In this document: in pieces, positions 57,085 through 64,000 of the stretch | Position numbering within the stretch: the first letter of the stretch is position 1 | How the letters are laid out: the number at the start of each line of letters is the position of its first letter | Origin: Trichococcus paludicola | GTDB lineage: Bacteria; Bacillota; Bacilli; Lactobacillales; Aerococcaceae | Length of the DNA stretch: 64,000 bases | Direction: 5' to 3' | Assembly: GCF_003052295.1 (NCBI RefSeq) | Contig: NZ_QBLC01000004.1 | Location: 1 to 64,000, forward strand | The notes under the pieces: model-generated | What the model saw: the letters and a program-made list of their open reading frames with translations, nothing else | Told to the model about the DNA's origin: nothing | Database searches by the model: none | Position numbers and translations under genes: made by a program

Positions 57085-57429
57085 ATGCAAAACTACATCT
57101 ATCCGGTATCCAATAATAATCACACTCCTTCCAAAAAAACATATCTGCGCCCACTCTCATCCGTCCAATCCATTAATGAAGCCATTCTGGACAAAGTAAT
57201 GCCGATTCATCAAGTTGTCCGTTTCGCTAATCAAGCCTTTGAAAACCACATCCCTGTGTATGTTGTGATCGAAGAAAAACATGGACCGAAATCATACACA
57301 AGAACATTGGTTTGCGGCATATTCAATTCCCGCGTAACCCCGAAAAGACAAGTCATGTTCACAACCGCTGACAAAAAAGTGACTTACCTGCTGAATATCA
57401 GTCAAATATTGGCAATCCAACTTGGTTAA
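57085..57429 (+). CDS. Small protein of unknown function under a LexA-type box
   Basis: I do not recognise this 114-residue basic protein with confidence. It has no membrane segment. The N-terminal 20 residues are polar (Asn, Ser, Thr, Lys rich); the middle has KVMPIHQVVRFANQAF, and the C-terminal half reads as a series of beta strands (VYVVIEEKHG, RTLVCGIFN, RQVMFTTADK, VTYLLNISQILAIQ). This pattern faintly recalls YolD-like SOS proteins, whose genes are often LexA-controlled, but that is a guess. The ATG at 57085 has a CGGAGGA site. A LexA-type box lies in its promoter. Confidence 0.75.
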   Translation: MQNYIYPVSNNNHTPSKKTYLRPLSSVQSINEAILDKVMPIHQVVRFANQAFENHIPVYVVIEEKHGPKSYTRTLVCGIFNSRVTPKRQVMFTTADKKVTYLLNISQILAIQLG

Positions 57430-57461
57430 TTCTTATCAATCGATGGTATATTCATATATAA

Positions 57462-57509
57462 AAAGGAGTACAAGGCACCCGTCTTTGACGGCATGTCTTG
57501 TACTCCTTT
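57462..57509. terminator. Bidirectional terminator between the LexA-box gene and cls
   Basis: A 13-bp stem, AAAGGAGTACAAG with its complement, plus an inner CGTC/GACG pair. It lies between two converging genes and could serve both. Confidence 0.8.
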
Positions 57510-57533
57510 ATTCGTTTCAAGTACGCTTGAGGT

Positions 57534-58982
57534 CTAAAGTATCGGTGACAGCAATCTGGAAAAAGCTTGCTTGAATTTCCGACCCCTCGATTGTTTTGCG
57601 AAATAATCATGGGTTGCACGGATGCACTTTTCCTGGTCTTCATCAAAATTCGCGATCAATTCTTCAGCCACTTCACGATCATAAATAAAGGCATTGATTT
57701 CAAAATTCAGTTTGAAGCTGCGCACATCCATATTTGCCGTGCCTACCGATACAATTTCATCGTCGACCACCATCACCTTTGAATGCAGGAAACCGTTCTG
57801 ATACATATAAACTTCGGCACCATACTCTATGATGTCTTTGGAAAAATATTCCGTTGCCCGATAGACGAAAGGATGATCCGGCTTCGAAGGGATCATGATT
57901 TTGACTCTTACACCGGATAAAGCTGCAATCTTGAGCATTTCATGGAGACTCTCGTCTGGTATAAAATAAGGTGTCTGTATATAGATTGATTCTTTCGCTT
58001 GGCTGATCATCTTCAGGAAACCCATTTTGATTGTCTGATCTTCATCATCCGGTCCACTTGCTACAATCTGCATGGCTGTATCGCCTTTTTTATCGGCAAT
58101 CGGGAAATAGGCCTCTGCATAATCTTTTCGATTCTTAGGCTTAGCAACCGCATTCCAATCCATGAAGAAACGACTTTGAAGTGTCAGGACCGCATTGCCT
58201 TCTATTTTCATATGCGTATCCCGCCATTCGCCGAGTTCCCCTTTCCCCAGATACTCATCACCGATATTGAATCCCCCAAGATAAGCAACTTTCGCGTCCA
58301 CCACCATTATTTTCCGATGGTTACGATAGTTCATCCGCAAATTGACGAAAGGTATTTTTGATCCAAAAAACACTTCCGTCTTTCCACCTAATTTTTCAAG
58401 GTTATTGAAAAATTTTGAATCATTCCCTCTGCAACCCATCGCGTCGTAAACGACAAGAACTTCCACTCCGGCTGCCGCCCTATCTTCCAATGCCGCCAGA
58501 ATGCGTTTACCCAAATCATCTGAGCGAAAAGTGTAATAAAGCATGTGCACATGATCTTCAGCTTTGTAGATGTCCTGCACGAGCGCATCAAACACACCTT
58601 CACCCGTCTTGAATATTTCAAGTTTGTTCCCCTTAGTCAAAATGGATTCATCACTTTCCAGGAACAGGATAGCTGTTTTCTGTGCATAGTCGGTTTCGAC
58701 CAAACCTTGCGCCAGATCTTCATCCTCCAACATCTCAATTTGGACCTTCGCCAACTGGGACATTCCCAAGCTTTTTTGCGTCCGCATATCATAGATGTTT
58801 TCTTTTGAAATCTTTTTGCCTATAAAGAGATAGATGATGAAGCCCACTACCGGCAGGAGGTTTAACGTCAGCAACCATGCCCAAGTGGCTGCGACATCTC
58901 TCTTTTCTTTAAAGACAGTGATGATTGCACCGATTGTATTTAAAATGATGATTGCTGTAAATATCATTGACCAAATACTCAT
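57534..58982 (-). CDS. cls: Cardiolipin synthase
   Basis: The enzyme condenses two phosphatidylglycerols into cardiolipin at the membrane. It has two N-terminal membrane helices (MIFTAIIILNTIGAIITVF and AATWAWLLTLNLLPVVGFII). Two phospholipase D motifs follow: HRKIMVVDAKVAYLGGFNIGDEY and HSKVMVVDDEIVSVGTANMD. The ATG at 58982 (482 residues, the usual length) has GGAGTGG just upstream and is preferred to a TTG six codons earlier. It is a single-gene unit. Confidence 0.95.
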   Translation of the reverse strand: MSIWSMIFTAIIILNTIGAIITVFKEKRDVAATWAWLLTLNLLPVVGFIIYLFIGKKISKENIYDMRTQKSLGMSQLAKVQIEMLEDEDLAQGLVETDYAQKTAILFLESDESILTKGNKLEIFKTGEGVFDALVQDIYKAEDHVHMLYYTFRSDDLGKRILAALEDRAAAGVEVLVVYDAMGCRGNDSKFFNNLEKLGGKTEVFFGSKIPFVNLRMNYRNHRKIMVVDAKVAYLGGFNIGDEYLGKGELGEWRDTHMKIEGNAVLTLQSRFFMDWNAVAKPKNRKDYAEAYFPIADKKGDTAMQIVASGPDDEDQTIKMGFLKMISQAKESIYIQTPYFIPDESLHEMLKIAALSGVRVKIMIPSKPDHPFVYRATEYFSKDIIEYGAEVYMYQNGFLHSKVMVVDDEIVSVGTANMDVRSFKLNFEINAFIYDREVAEELIANFDEDQEKCIRATHDYFAKQSRGRKFKQAFSRLLSPIL

Positions 58983-59060
58983 ATGACCACTCCAAATCAA
59001 TAAAATGACAAAATATGTTACCCACTAATGATAGCACACGAGCCCATAAAAACAGAAAGA

Positions 59061-59091
59061 CGAAGTCCGGATAATTAAAATCCGTCCTTCG
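59061..59091 (-). terminator. Terminator of rnjB-thiT-like unit
   Basis: CGAAG..CGGAT pairs with ATCCG..CTTCG around a 7-base loop. The minus-strand tail TCTTTCTGTTTTTAT is U-rich. It lies 11 bases past the stop of the ThiT-like gene. Confidence 0.8.
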
Positions 59092-59102
59092 CCTTCCATT
59101 TT

Positions 59103-59705
59103 TTAATCATTCAACAGTTTCGATTTTTCTTTTCTGCTCAGGAAACGGCTGCCTTTTGGGATGTACGCTTTAGGCGCGAATTTTGCGATCAACACCAGAA
59201 CGACTGCGTTAAAGGCAAAAGTTGCCGCAAACGATAGCGCCTGTTCCGGAAGAAAATGCGCAAAGGCAGAAACACCAGCAGGAACTGCTTCCTCGCTTAG
59301 GAATATGTCCGAAATCAGTGCCCAAACAAAATAGACAAGCGTTCCGAAAAAGGATGCTGTCAATATATTCAAGGCGGCATTCGGAAAACGTTTATTGTTC
59401 AATGTGCGTTGCGTGAATTTCGCGAAAAAACCTGCGATGCCCACAAAAACGAACGGTGCCGCTTGGGTCAGGATATCTGCACCAACATCCGCTCCCTCTC
59501 CTTTGAGCGCAAATAAAGCAAGGCCAGTCAGTGTTCCTGAAACCAGTCCAAGCAATATTCCTCTGCGGAGAGAAATGAAAAGCAACGGCAACAAAACAAG
59601 CACAGTAGTGTATTCTCCCAATGGAATGGCCACATATGCCAAGGCGATTGCGAGGACAGCAAACAGAGCTGCCTCGATCCAAGCCTTCATACTATTAGAA
59701 CCCAT
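59103..59705 (-). CDS. Putative ECF transporter S-component, ThiT-like
   Basis: A 200-residue integral membrane protein with about six helices and a basic C-terminal tail (KGSRFLSRKEKSK). The arrangement FISLRRGILLGLVSGTLTGLALF, PFVFVGIAGFFAKFTQR and FGTLVYFVWALISDIFL resembles the thiamine-specific S-component ThiT (YuaJ family), which works with the EcfAA'T module. Several thiamine-contact residues of ThiT, such as the usual His and Trp cluster, are not clearly present, so another vitamin is possible. AAGGAGAG precedes the ATG. It follows rnjB by 60 bases; no TPP riboswitch is seen. Confidence 0.6.
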   Translation of the reverse strand: MGSNSMKAWIEAALFAVLAIALAYVAIPLGEYTTVLVLLPLLFISLRRGILLGLVSGTLTGLALFALKGEGADVGADILTQAAPFVFVGIAGFFAKFTQRTLNNKRFPNAALNILTASFFGTLVYFVWALISDIFLSEEAVPAGVSAFAHFLPEQALSFAATFAFNAVVLVLIAKFAPKAYIPKGSRFLSRKEKSKLLND

Positions 59706-59765
59706 AAAGATGAATCTCTCCTTTTCAACAACGATCCGTTTTATTGCCTTTACGGCAAACGGACA

Positions 59766-61445
59766 TCAGCTCTTCTTCTGATAATTGGATGCTTCCATGA
59801 TAATTGGTAAAATGACCGGTTTGCGCTTCGTCTTTTCAAAAAGATAACGACTCAACGAATCACGTATCTCTTGTTTTAACTTGGCCCAATCAAAGTCTTT
59901 TGTATGCAAATTATCTTCTACTACTTCCCTGACGATATTCGAACTTTCTTTGACAAGTTCTTCGCTCGCTTTCATATAGACGAAGCCACGCGAAACGATT
60001 TCCGGACCCGACAAAATTTTGTTCAATCTTCTGGAAATAGTCACAACAACAACATAGATGCCATCTTCCGACAACAGCTTGCGGTCGCGCAAGACTATGT
60101 TGCCGATATCGCCAACGCCGATACCATCGATCAGTACATTACCGGCTGGGACCTGTCCCGTCATATGCATACGGCCTTTTGCAAATTCGATGACGTCGCC
60201 TTTGCCTGGGATGAATATGTTTTTGAACGGAATACCGACTTCATTCGCCAACTGGGCATGTGCAGCCTGCATCCGGTACTCCCCTTGGACAGGCACGAAA
60301 TACATAGGTCGAAGCAAATTGATCATCAATTTCAAATCGTTAGGCGAAGCGTGTCCGGATGCTTTGTACGTTCCCGATATTTCCCGCACGGATGCACCGG
60401 CTCGGTAAATTAAATTTTTGGTTTTTGCGACTGTTGTTTCCATCGCGGTCGAAGGTGTAGTCGTGATGTAAACCAAATCGCCTTCTTTAAGATTCACTTG
60501 TTTGTGTCTGCCTTTGGACATCCGCTGCAATGCTTCCAACGGTTCCCCGCTGTTGCCTGTTTCCAGTACCAAAACTTGACCATCTCGGTAATCATTGATG
60601 TTCTTTACATTTACAAGCAGATCAGGAGTCGGCAAGACTAGTTTTCCTAGTTTCATGGCAACATCGACAGTCTCAACCAAAGTCGGTCCTGTCAAAAAGA
60701 TTTTACGGTTAGCTCGGAGTGCGACATCAAAAACTTGCTGAATGCGCAAAATATTGCTTGCCACACAGGATACAATGATTCGTCCTTCAGCATTGATGAA
60801 GGTATCAAGCATTTCTTCCTCAATCTTGCGGTCACTGACATTTTCCGTAGTTGACTCGGCATCTCCGGAATCGCTCAATAGCGCCAAAACTTTGCCTTCG
60901 CCGATATCCGTAATTTTGCCGTAATCAGTGCGATACATCGGAGATGCGCTTTGATCAAACTTGAAGTCACCGGTATAGACGACGCTGCCTTCTTCCGTCT
61001 TCACACAAATCCCTACAGAATCCGGGATCGTATGTGTAGTTCTGAAGAATCGGACGCTGGTATTTTCAAATTCAATTTCGGTGTTCTCGTCGATGACATG
61101 GTAATCCTCAAAGCCAGTAGCCAATCCGGTTGATTCAACCGCCAGTTTAGCCAGCGCAATCGTCAAACCAGTACCGAATACAGGTGCATCGATATTCTGC
61201 AATAAATAGGGCAATGCTCCTACAGCATCCGCATGTCCATGCGTCAAGAAAATACCCGCTATCTTATTTTTGTTTTCCTCCAGATACGTGAAATCAGGAA
61301 TGACCACATCAATTCCCAACAATTCGTTTTCCGGATAGAGCAAACCGCAATCCAATACAAAAATTAAATCGTCCACTTCCACTAAATACATGTTTTTACC
61401 GCTTTCTCTCACACCTCCGAGAGAAATTATTCTTACTTTACTCAT
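59766..61445 (-). CDS. rnjB: Ribonuclease J2
   Basis: RNases J process and degrade RNA in Firmicutes; J2 usually forms a complex with the more active J1. The 559 residues show the metallo-beta-lactamase and beta-CASP domains and the C-terminal dimer domain. The metal motif reads HGHADA (His69, His71, Asp73, Ala74) instead of HxHxDH. A later catalytic His is replaced in VPVQGEYRM, where J1 has VHGEYR. This loss is known for J2, so I call it rnjB, not rnjA. GAGGTGG precedes the ATG. A structured leader lies upstream. Confidence 0.92.
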   Translation of the reverse strand: MSKVRIISLGGVRESGKNMYLVEVDDLIFVLDCGLLYPENELLGIDVVIPDFTYLEENKNKIAGIFLTHGHADAVGALPYLLQNIDAPVFGTGLTIALAKLAVESTGLATGFEDYHVIDENTEIEFENTSVRFFRTTHTIPDSVGICVKTEEGSVVYTGDFKFDQSASPMYRTDYGKITDIGEGKVLALLSDSGDAESTTENVSDRKIEEEMLDTFINAEGRIIVSCVASNILRIQQVFDVALRANRKIFLTGPTLVETVDVAMKLGKLVLPTPDLLVNVKNINDYRDGQVLVLETGNSGEPLEALQRMSKGRHKQVNLKEGDLVYITTTPSTAMETTVAKTKNLIYRAGASVREISGTYKASGHASPNDLKLMINLLRPMYFVPVQGEYRMQAAHAQLANEVGIPFKNIFIPGKGDVIEFAKGRMHMTGQVPAGNVLIDGIGVGDIGNIVLRDRKLLSEDGIYVVVVTISRRLNKILSGPEIVSRGFVYMKASEELVKESSNIVREVVEDNLHTKDFDWAKLKQEIRDSLSRYLFEKTKRKPVILPIIMEASNYQKKS

Positions 61446-61522
61446 TGTACCACCTCTTATTTTTCAGCTTTCTATGCTGTTATCTATTTTGATCGTTTGA
61501 ATGCCTTTCTCCGTATTATCGT

Positions 61523-61596
61523 CCCTGAAAATCAGCACTGCTGCTTTGCCGAACTGCCTTCAGGGTCTACAAGCGAATGCGTTTTCTTCGCATTCG
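61523..61596 (-). promoter_or_regulatory. Structured 5' leader of rnjB
   Basis: Two hairpins lie in the predicted transcript. The first is CGAATGCG-7-base loop-CGCATTCG (61574-61596). The second is CCCTGAA/TTCAGGG (61523-61565) enclosing CAGC-ACT-GCTG. They sit between the TATAAT at 61627-61632 and the rnjB ribosome site. The role is unknown; neither has a U-run, so they are not simple terminators. Confidence 0.5.
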
Positions 61597-61717
61597 GCTA
61601 AACGTGACCGATATCCTCTCTGTTATATTATACATGATTATTGGCAAAATTGTAGCATTTGCTTCAGTTTCTGTTTTGGTTTTCTGAAAGTGAAAAAAAA
61701 GGCCTCTCAAAAAGAAC

Positions 61718-61757
61718 GGACCGGGAACGATGTTTAATCAAACACCCTTTTCGGTCC
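61718..61757 (-). terminator. Terminator of asd
   Basis: GGACCG pairs with CGGTCC; the helix continues with G-U pairs and an inner TGTTT/AAACA hairpin with an AATC loop. The minus-strand tail GTTCTTTTTG is U-rich. It is 71 bases past the asd stop. Confidence 0.7.
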
Positions 61758-61828
61758 ACCCTTTGACAGGTCCTGTCATATTCATTTTCTTCAGATGGTA
61801 CGGACTACTTCATTTGCATTTAAAAATT

Positions 61829-62869
61829 CTAGAGAAGGCCCATTTCGATCATTTTTTCGGCGATCTGTACAGAATTCCAGGCAGCGCCCTTCAACAGGTT
61901 ATCGGAAACAACCCACATATGGAAACCATTGTCGACATCCACATCCTTACGGATACGTCCGACAAATGTTTCATTCTTACCGACTGATTCGCGGGCGGTA
62001 GGATAGACTTGATTCGCTGTATCATCCTGAAGGACAACTCCTGGAGCATCTTTCAGTACTTCCCAGATATCTGCGACAGAAACATTTTTGTCGTCAACTT
62101 CAAAATAGACGGATTCCGAGTGTCCGGACATCACGGGGATGCGCACACAAGTTGCAGAAACTTTGATGTCCTTGTCACCCATGATTTTTTTGGTTTCGTT
62201 GATCATTTTCCACTCTTCATACGTGTAGCCGCCTTCGCTGAACACATCAATTTGCGGTAAAGCGTTGAATGCAATCGGGAAATGCTTCTTATCGCCACCA
62301 CAAGGTAAAATATTCGCAACTGGTTCTTCACCGTTCAGGACCGCTTGGGTTTGAGCTTTCAATTCTTCCAAAGCATGCAGGCCAGCTCCACTTACCGCTT
62401 GATACGTGGAAACGATGACGCGATCCAAACCAAATTTTTCGCGGATTGGTTGCAAAGCCACCACCATCTGAATAGTCGAGCAGTTCGGGTTAGCGATCAG
62501 CCCTTTGTGTTTGCGCAAGTCTTCCGGATTCACTTCCGGAACAACTAACGGCGTTTCCGGATCCATACGAAAAGCACTCGTATTGTCGATGACGATGGCT
62601 CCAGCTTTGATGGCTGCAGGGGAGAATTGTTTCGTGATGCCGCCCCCAGCGCTGAATAAGGCAATATCGATGCCTTCAAATGAGTCGTCGGTCGTTTCTT
62701 CAATCTCTAGTTCCTGTCCGCGGAAAGTCTTCACTTTGCCTGCAGACCGTTTAGAAGCCAACAACTTCAAACTTTTTATCGGAAAAGAAGCATTTTCCAA
62801 CAAGCCCAGCATTTTTTCTCCGACAGCACCTGTAGCACCTACAATGGCAACATTATACTCTTTCATCAT
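61829..62869 (-). CDS. asd: Aspartate-semialdehyde dehydrogenase
   Basis: Asd reduces aspartyl phosphate to aspartate semialdehyde, the branch point for lysine/diaminopimelate, threonine and methionine. The 346-residue enzyme has the NADP-binding [15 protein letters not shown], the catalytic Cys in [14 protein letters not shown] and the substrate-binding [19 protein letters not shown] region, plus a conserved His in [12 protein letters not shown]. Two in-frame ATGs lie at the start; either could be used, with GAGGGA upstream. It stands alone, with an extended -10 at 62936-62944 and terminators on both sides. Confidence 0.96.
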   Translation of the reverse strand: MMKEYNVAIVGATGAVGEKMLGLLENASFPIKSLKLLASKRSAGKVKTFRGQELEIEETTDDSFEGIDIALFSAGGGITKQFSPAAIKAGAIVIDNTSAFRMDPETPLVVPEVNPEDLRKHKGLIANPNCSTIQMVVALQPIREKFGLDRVIVSTYQAVSGAGLHALEELKAQTQAVLNGEEPVANILPCGGDKKHFPIAFNALPQIDVFSEGGYTYEEWKMINETKKIMGDKDIKVSATCVRIPVMSGHSESVYFEVDDKNVSVADIWEVLKDAPGVVLQDDTANQVYPTARESVGKNETFVGRIRKDVDVDNGFHMWVVSDNLLKGAAWNSVQIAEKMIEMGLL

Positions 62870-62935
62870 TGATCCCTCACTTATTCATTTTCTGTATTAT
62901 CTATTTTTTAGGATTTGAACATCCTTCACTTAAGC

Positions 62936-62944
62936 ATTTTACCA
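62936..62944 (-). promoter_or_regulatory. Extended -10 promoter of asd
   Basis: The minus strand reads TGGTAAAAT about 65 bases upstream of the asd start, with a poor A/T-rich -35. Confidence 0.5.
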
Positions 62945-62990
62945 TACTTTATTAGAATTTTTTAATCTATTTTTTAATTACAATAAAAAA

Positions 62991-63032
62991 CATTCCAAGC
63001 AGAAACCCTGTCCGGGATCTCTGCTTGGAATG
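62991..63032 (-). terminator. Terminator of the CitX-like gene
   Basis: A perfect 13-bp stem, CATTCCAAGCAGA with its complement, with extra GC pairs in the loop and a U-run on the minus strand. Confidence 0.92.
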
Positions 63033-63091
63033 CTGAATGTTGACTATTTTATTGTTTTCGATGATTTCGCGGATTTTCTGGATAAGGTTTC

Positions 63092-63655
63092 TTAATCTAA
63101 TCGGACTCTTCCGTCCTCCTGCAGTATGGATTCGATTTTTTTCTGGATCTCGTCCCTACTATGCACATTCGCATTTTCGCATTCGAATGCTTCATCCCCA
63201 CAAACCATGCACGTTCTCGGTTCATAGCCTATTTCCATTCGCTGCACCTCGATCATCTTGCCTTCTTCCAGATAAAACACGCTGATCGTGAACAGCTGGC
63301 CGAGCAAACTGCCGTCTTCTATCATGATGGCGGCTTGCTTCACGGCAGTCGGATAGGTATCGACGACGACAAAGTATTCCGGACCAGTATCTAAGTCCAT
63401 CAATTTTTCATAGGTGACTTTCCATTTATTTGTTTGAATCGCATTTTTTACTTCTTGGATGCCGATTTCGGAAATCTGTCTAACGATGGCATTATATTTG
63501 ACTGGTCCAGGAATATTGCATTTAAGGGAAATCAAAGTCTGGTTTGCGTTCGTTTTGCTGATTTCTTCTTCAAAAAAGGCACGTTGTTCCCTTGAGGCCA
63601 ACACTTCCTTGAGCGTCGGCATTTGACCTTGTGAGAAAATAGATTCAGGCAGCAT
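63092..63655 (-). CDS. CitX-like protein (citrate lyase holo-ACP synthase homologue), degenerate
   Basis: The 187-residue protein aligns by eye with CitX, which attaches phosphoribosyl-dephospho-CoA to the citrate lyase acyl carrier. Shared features are the PTLKEVLASREQR start, LKCNIPGPVKYNA, TGPEYF, and a C-terminal PRTCMVCGDEAFEC. The family hallmark GRLxDIDV is altered to GQLFTISV (residues 119-126), losing the Arg and both Asp. No cit genes are within the window; the neighbour is asd. The ATG at 63655 is preferred to one at 63664 because AAAGGATG lies before it. It may be inactive as CitX or have another role. Confidence 0.75.
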   Translation of the reverse strand: MLPESIFSQGQMPTLKEVLASREQRAFFEEEISKTNANQTLISLKCNIPGPVKYNAIVRQISEIGIQEVKNAIQTNKWKVTYEKLMDLDTGPEYFVVVDTYPTAVKQAAIMIEDGSLLGQLFTISVFYLEEGKMIEVQRMEIGYEPRTCMVCGDEAFECENANVHSRDEIQKKIESILQEDGRVRLD

Positions 63656-63690
63656 TGCACTCATCCTTTACTGTTTTATTTTGTTCTCTG

Positions 63691-63699
63691 ATGATACCA
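63691..63699 (-). promoter_or_regulatory. Extended -10 promoter of the CitX-like gene
   Basis: The minus strand reads TGGTATCAT 36 bases upstream of the chosen ATG, so the gene appears to have its own promoter. Confidence 0.5.
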
Positions 63700-64000
63700 T
63701 TATTTGTAACAAAATCTTACATGGAAGCTTCGCGATATCCACAATTTTAATATAAAAGAGTCTTGGAGGCGAAATTTGAGCCATTATTTGACTTTGCTGT
63801 CGATTGCACAGAGAGAATCATGAGGTCACAAAAATATTTAAAGCGCTTACAATAACGAAGACGATATACGCAGAGAATATATCCATAAAATGTTGCCGTA
63901 AAAATTTGTTTCTCTTTACACCATAATAACGCTTTTATGGAAAAAATTCATTGATTTAATATTAAAATCTATTATTAATCAATATTACTCTATTAGTCAG
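63700..64000. other. AT-rich gene-free region at the right edge
   Basis: No supported gene. It contains a CRE-like site (63838-63851) and a loose inverted repeat, ATTGATTTAAT / ATTAATCAAT (63950-63983). These suggest control sequences for a gene lying beyond the window. Confidence 0.5.
63838..63851. promoter_or_regulatory. CRE-like site (CcpA) near the right edge
   Basis: TTAAAGCGCTTACA matches TGWAANCGNTNWCA at 13 of 14 positions. It may control a plus-strand gene beyond the window, or the CitX-like gene about 180 bases away. Confidence 0.55.

Larger units (their letters stand above)
61446..61828. other. Intergenic region between asd and rnjB
   Basis: About 380 bases without a gene. From right to left it holds the asd terminator hairpin (61718-61757), an AT-rich promoter region with TATAAT at 61627-61632 (minus), and the folded rnjB leader (about 61446-61620). 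Confidence 0.7.

Noticed and set aside
59706-59765. TPP riboswitch upstream of the ThiT-like gene
   Set aside because: Only 60 bases separate it from rnjB, and the conserved CUGAGA/ACCUGA elements are absent.
59766-61445. Loss of active-site histidines in RNase J as a sign of a pseudogene
   Set aside because: The HGHADA motif and the His-to-Gln change are known features of RNase J2; the rest of the protein is intact.

Overview
The window reads as a chromosomal housekeeping segment of a low-to-moderate GC Gram-positive bacterium of the order Lactobacillales. The protein set (AdhE, FloA, CtsR-type control of clpB, RNase J2, PASTA kinase, a YlxM-Ffh-FtsY-Smc-Rnc block, and an enterococcal-type V-ATPase operon) points to the Carnobacteriaceae. 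A Trichococcus-like organism is my best guess, from protein similarity as I remember it and from base composition well above that of Carnobacterium. This assignment is inference. Nearly every gene lies on the minus strand; only rpmB (L28) and one small unknown gene are on the plus strand. I see no rRNA, tRNA, CRISPR array, prophage or complete insertion sequence.

Layout from left to right, with transcription mostly right to left. (1) 0-5 kb: adhE, with a long upstream region holding CRE-like and CRP/Rex-like sites; then tgt-yajC-comN-like. (2) 5-14 kb: the operon nfeD-floA-unknown membrane protein-TIM-barrel isomerase-like protein; clpB with a CtsR operator on its promoter; an operon of an unknown 144-residue protein, a Cof-type HAD phosphatase, an alpha/beta hydrolase and a DUF59 metal-sulfur protein. 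(3) 14-24.5 kb: rplS; rpsP-khpA-rimM-trmD; ylxM-ffh; rnc-smc-HAD-ftsY. (4) 24.7-30.5 kb: a complete oligopeptide ABC transporter operon, oppD-oppF-oppB-oppC-oppA. (5) 30.6-36.3 kb: asp23-like, fakA, recG, plsX, acpP. (6) 36.6-48 kb: rpmB, then rsgA-rpe-thiN, priA-fmt-rsmB-stp-prkC and gmk-rpoZ. (7) 48-56.6 kb: the nine-gene V-type ATPase operon ntpF-I-K-E-C-G-A-B-D. (8) 57-64 kb: a small LexA-box gene, cls, rnjB-thiT-like, asd and a solitary CitX-like gene, ending in an AT-rich, gene-free stretch with a CRE-like site.

Functionally, the 14-48 kb part follows the Bacillus subtilis order gmk-rpoZ-priA-fmt-rsmB-prpC-prkC-rsgA-rpe-thiN-rpmB-yloU-yloV-recG-plsX-acpA-rnc-smc-ftsY-ylxM-ffh-rpsP-khpA-rimM-trmD-rplS. 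The visible differences are the absence of fapR, fabD and fabG, the opp operon between acpP and rnc, and a HAD gene between smc and ftsY. The V-ATPase c-ring subunit keeps all five residue positions that bind Na+ in Enterococcus hirae NtpK, so a sodium pump is likely. Start-site reading shows many TTG starts with good Shine-Dalgarno sequences (tgt, nfeD, rnc, acpP, priA, ntpA and others).

I found no clear new multi-gene defence or biosynthetic system. The best leads are a small gene of unknown function under a LexA-type box (57.0-57.4 kb), a folded 5' leader in front of rnjB, the unknown membrane protein coupled to floA, and a degenerate orphan CitX homologue.
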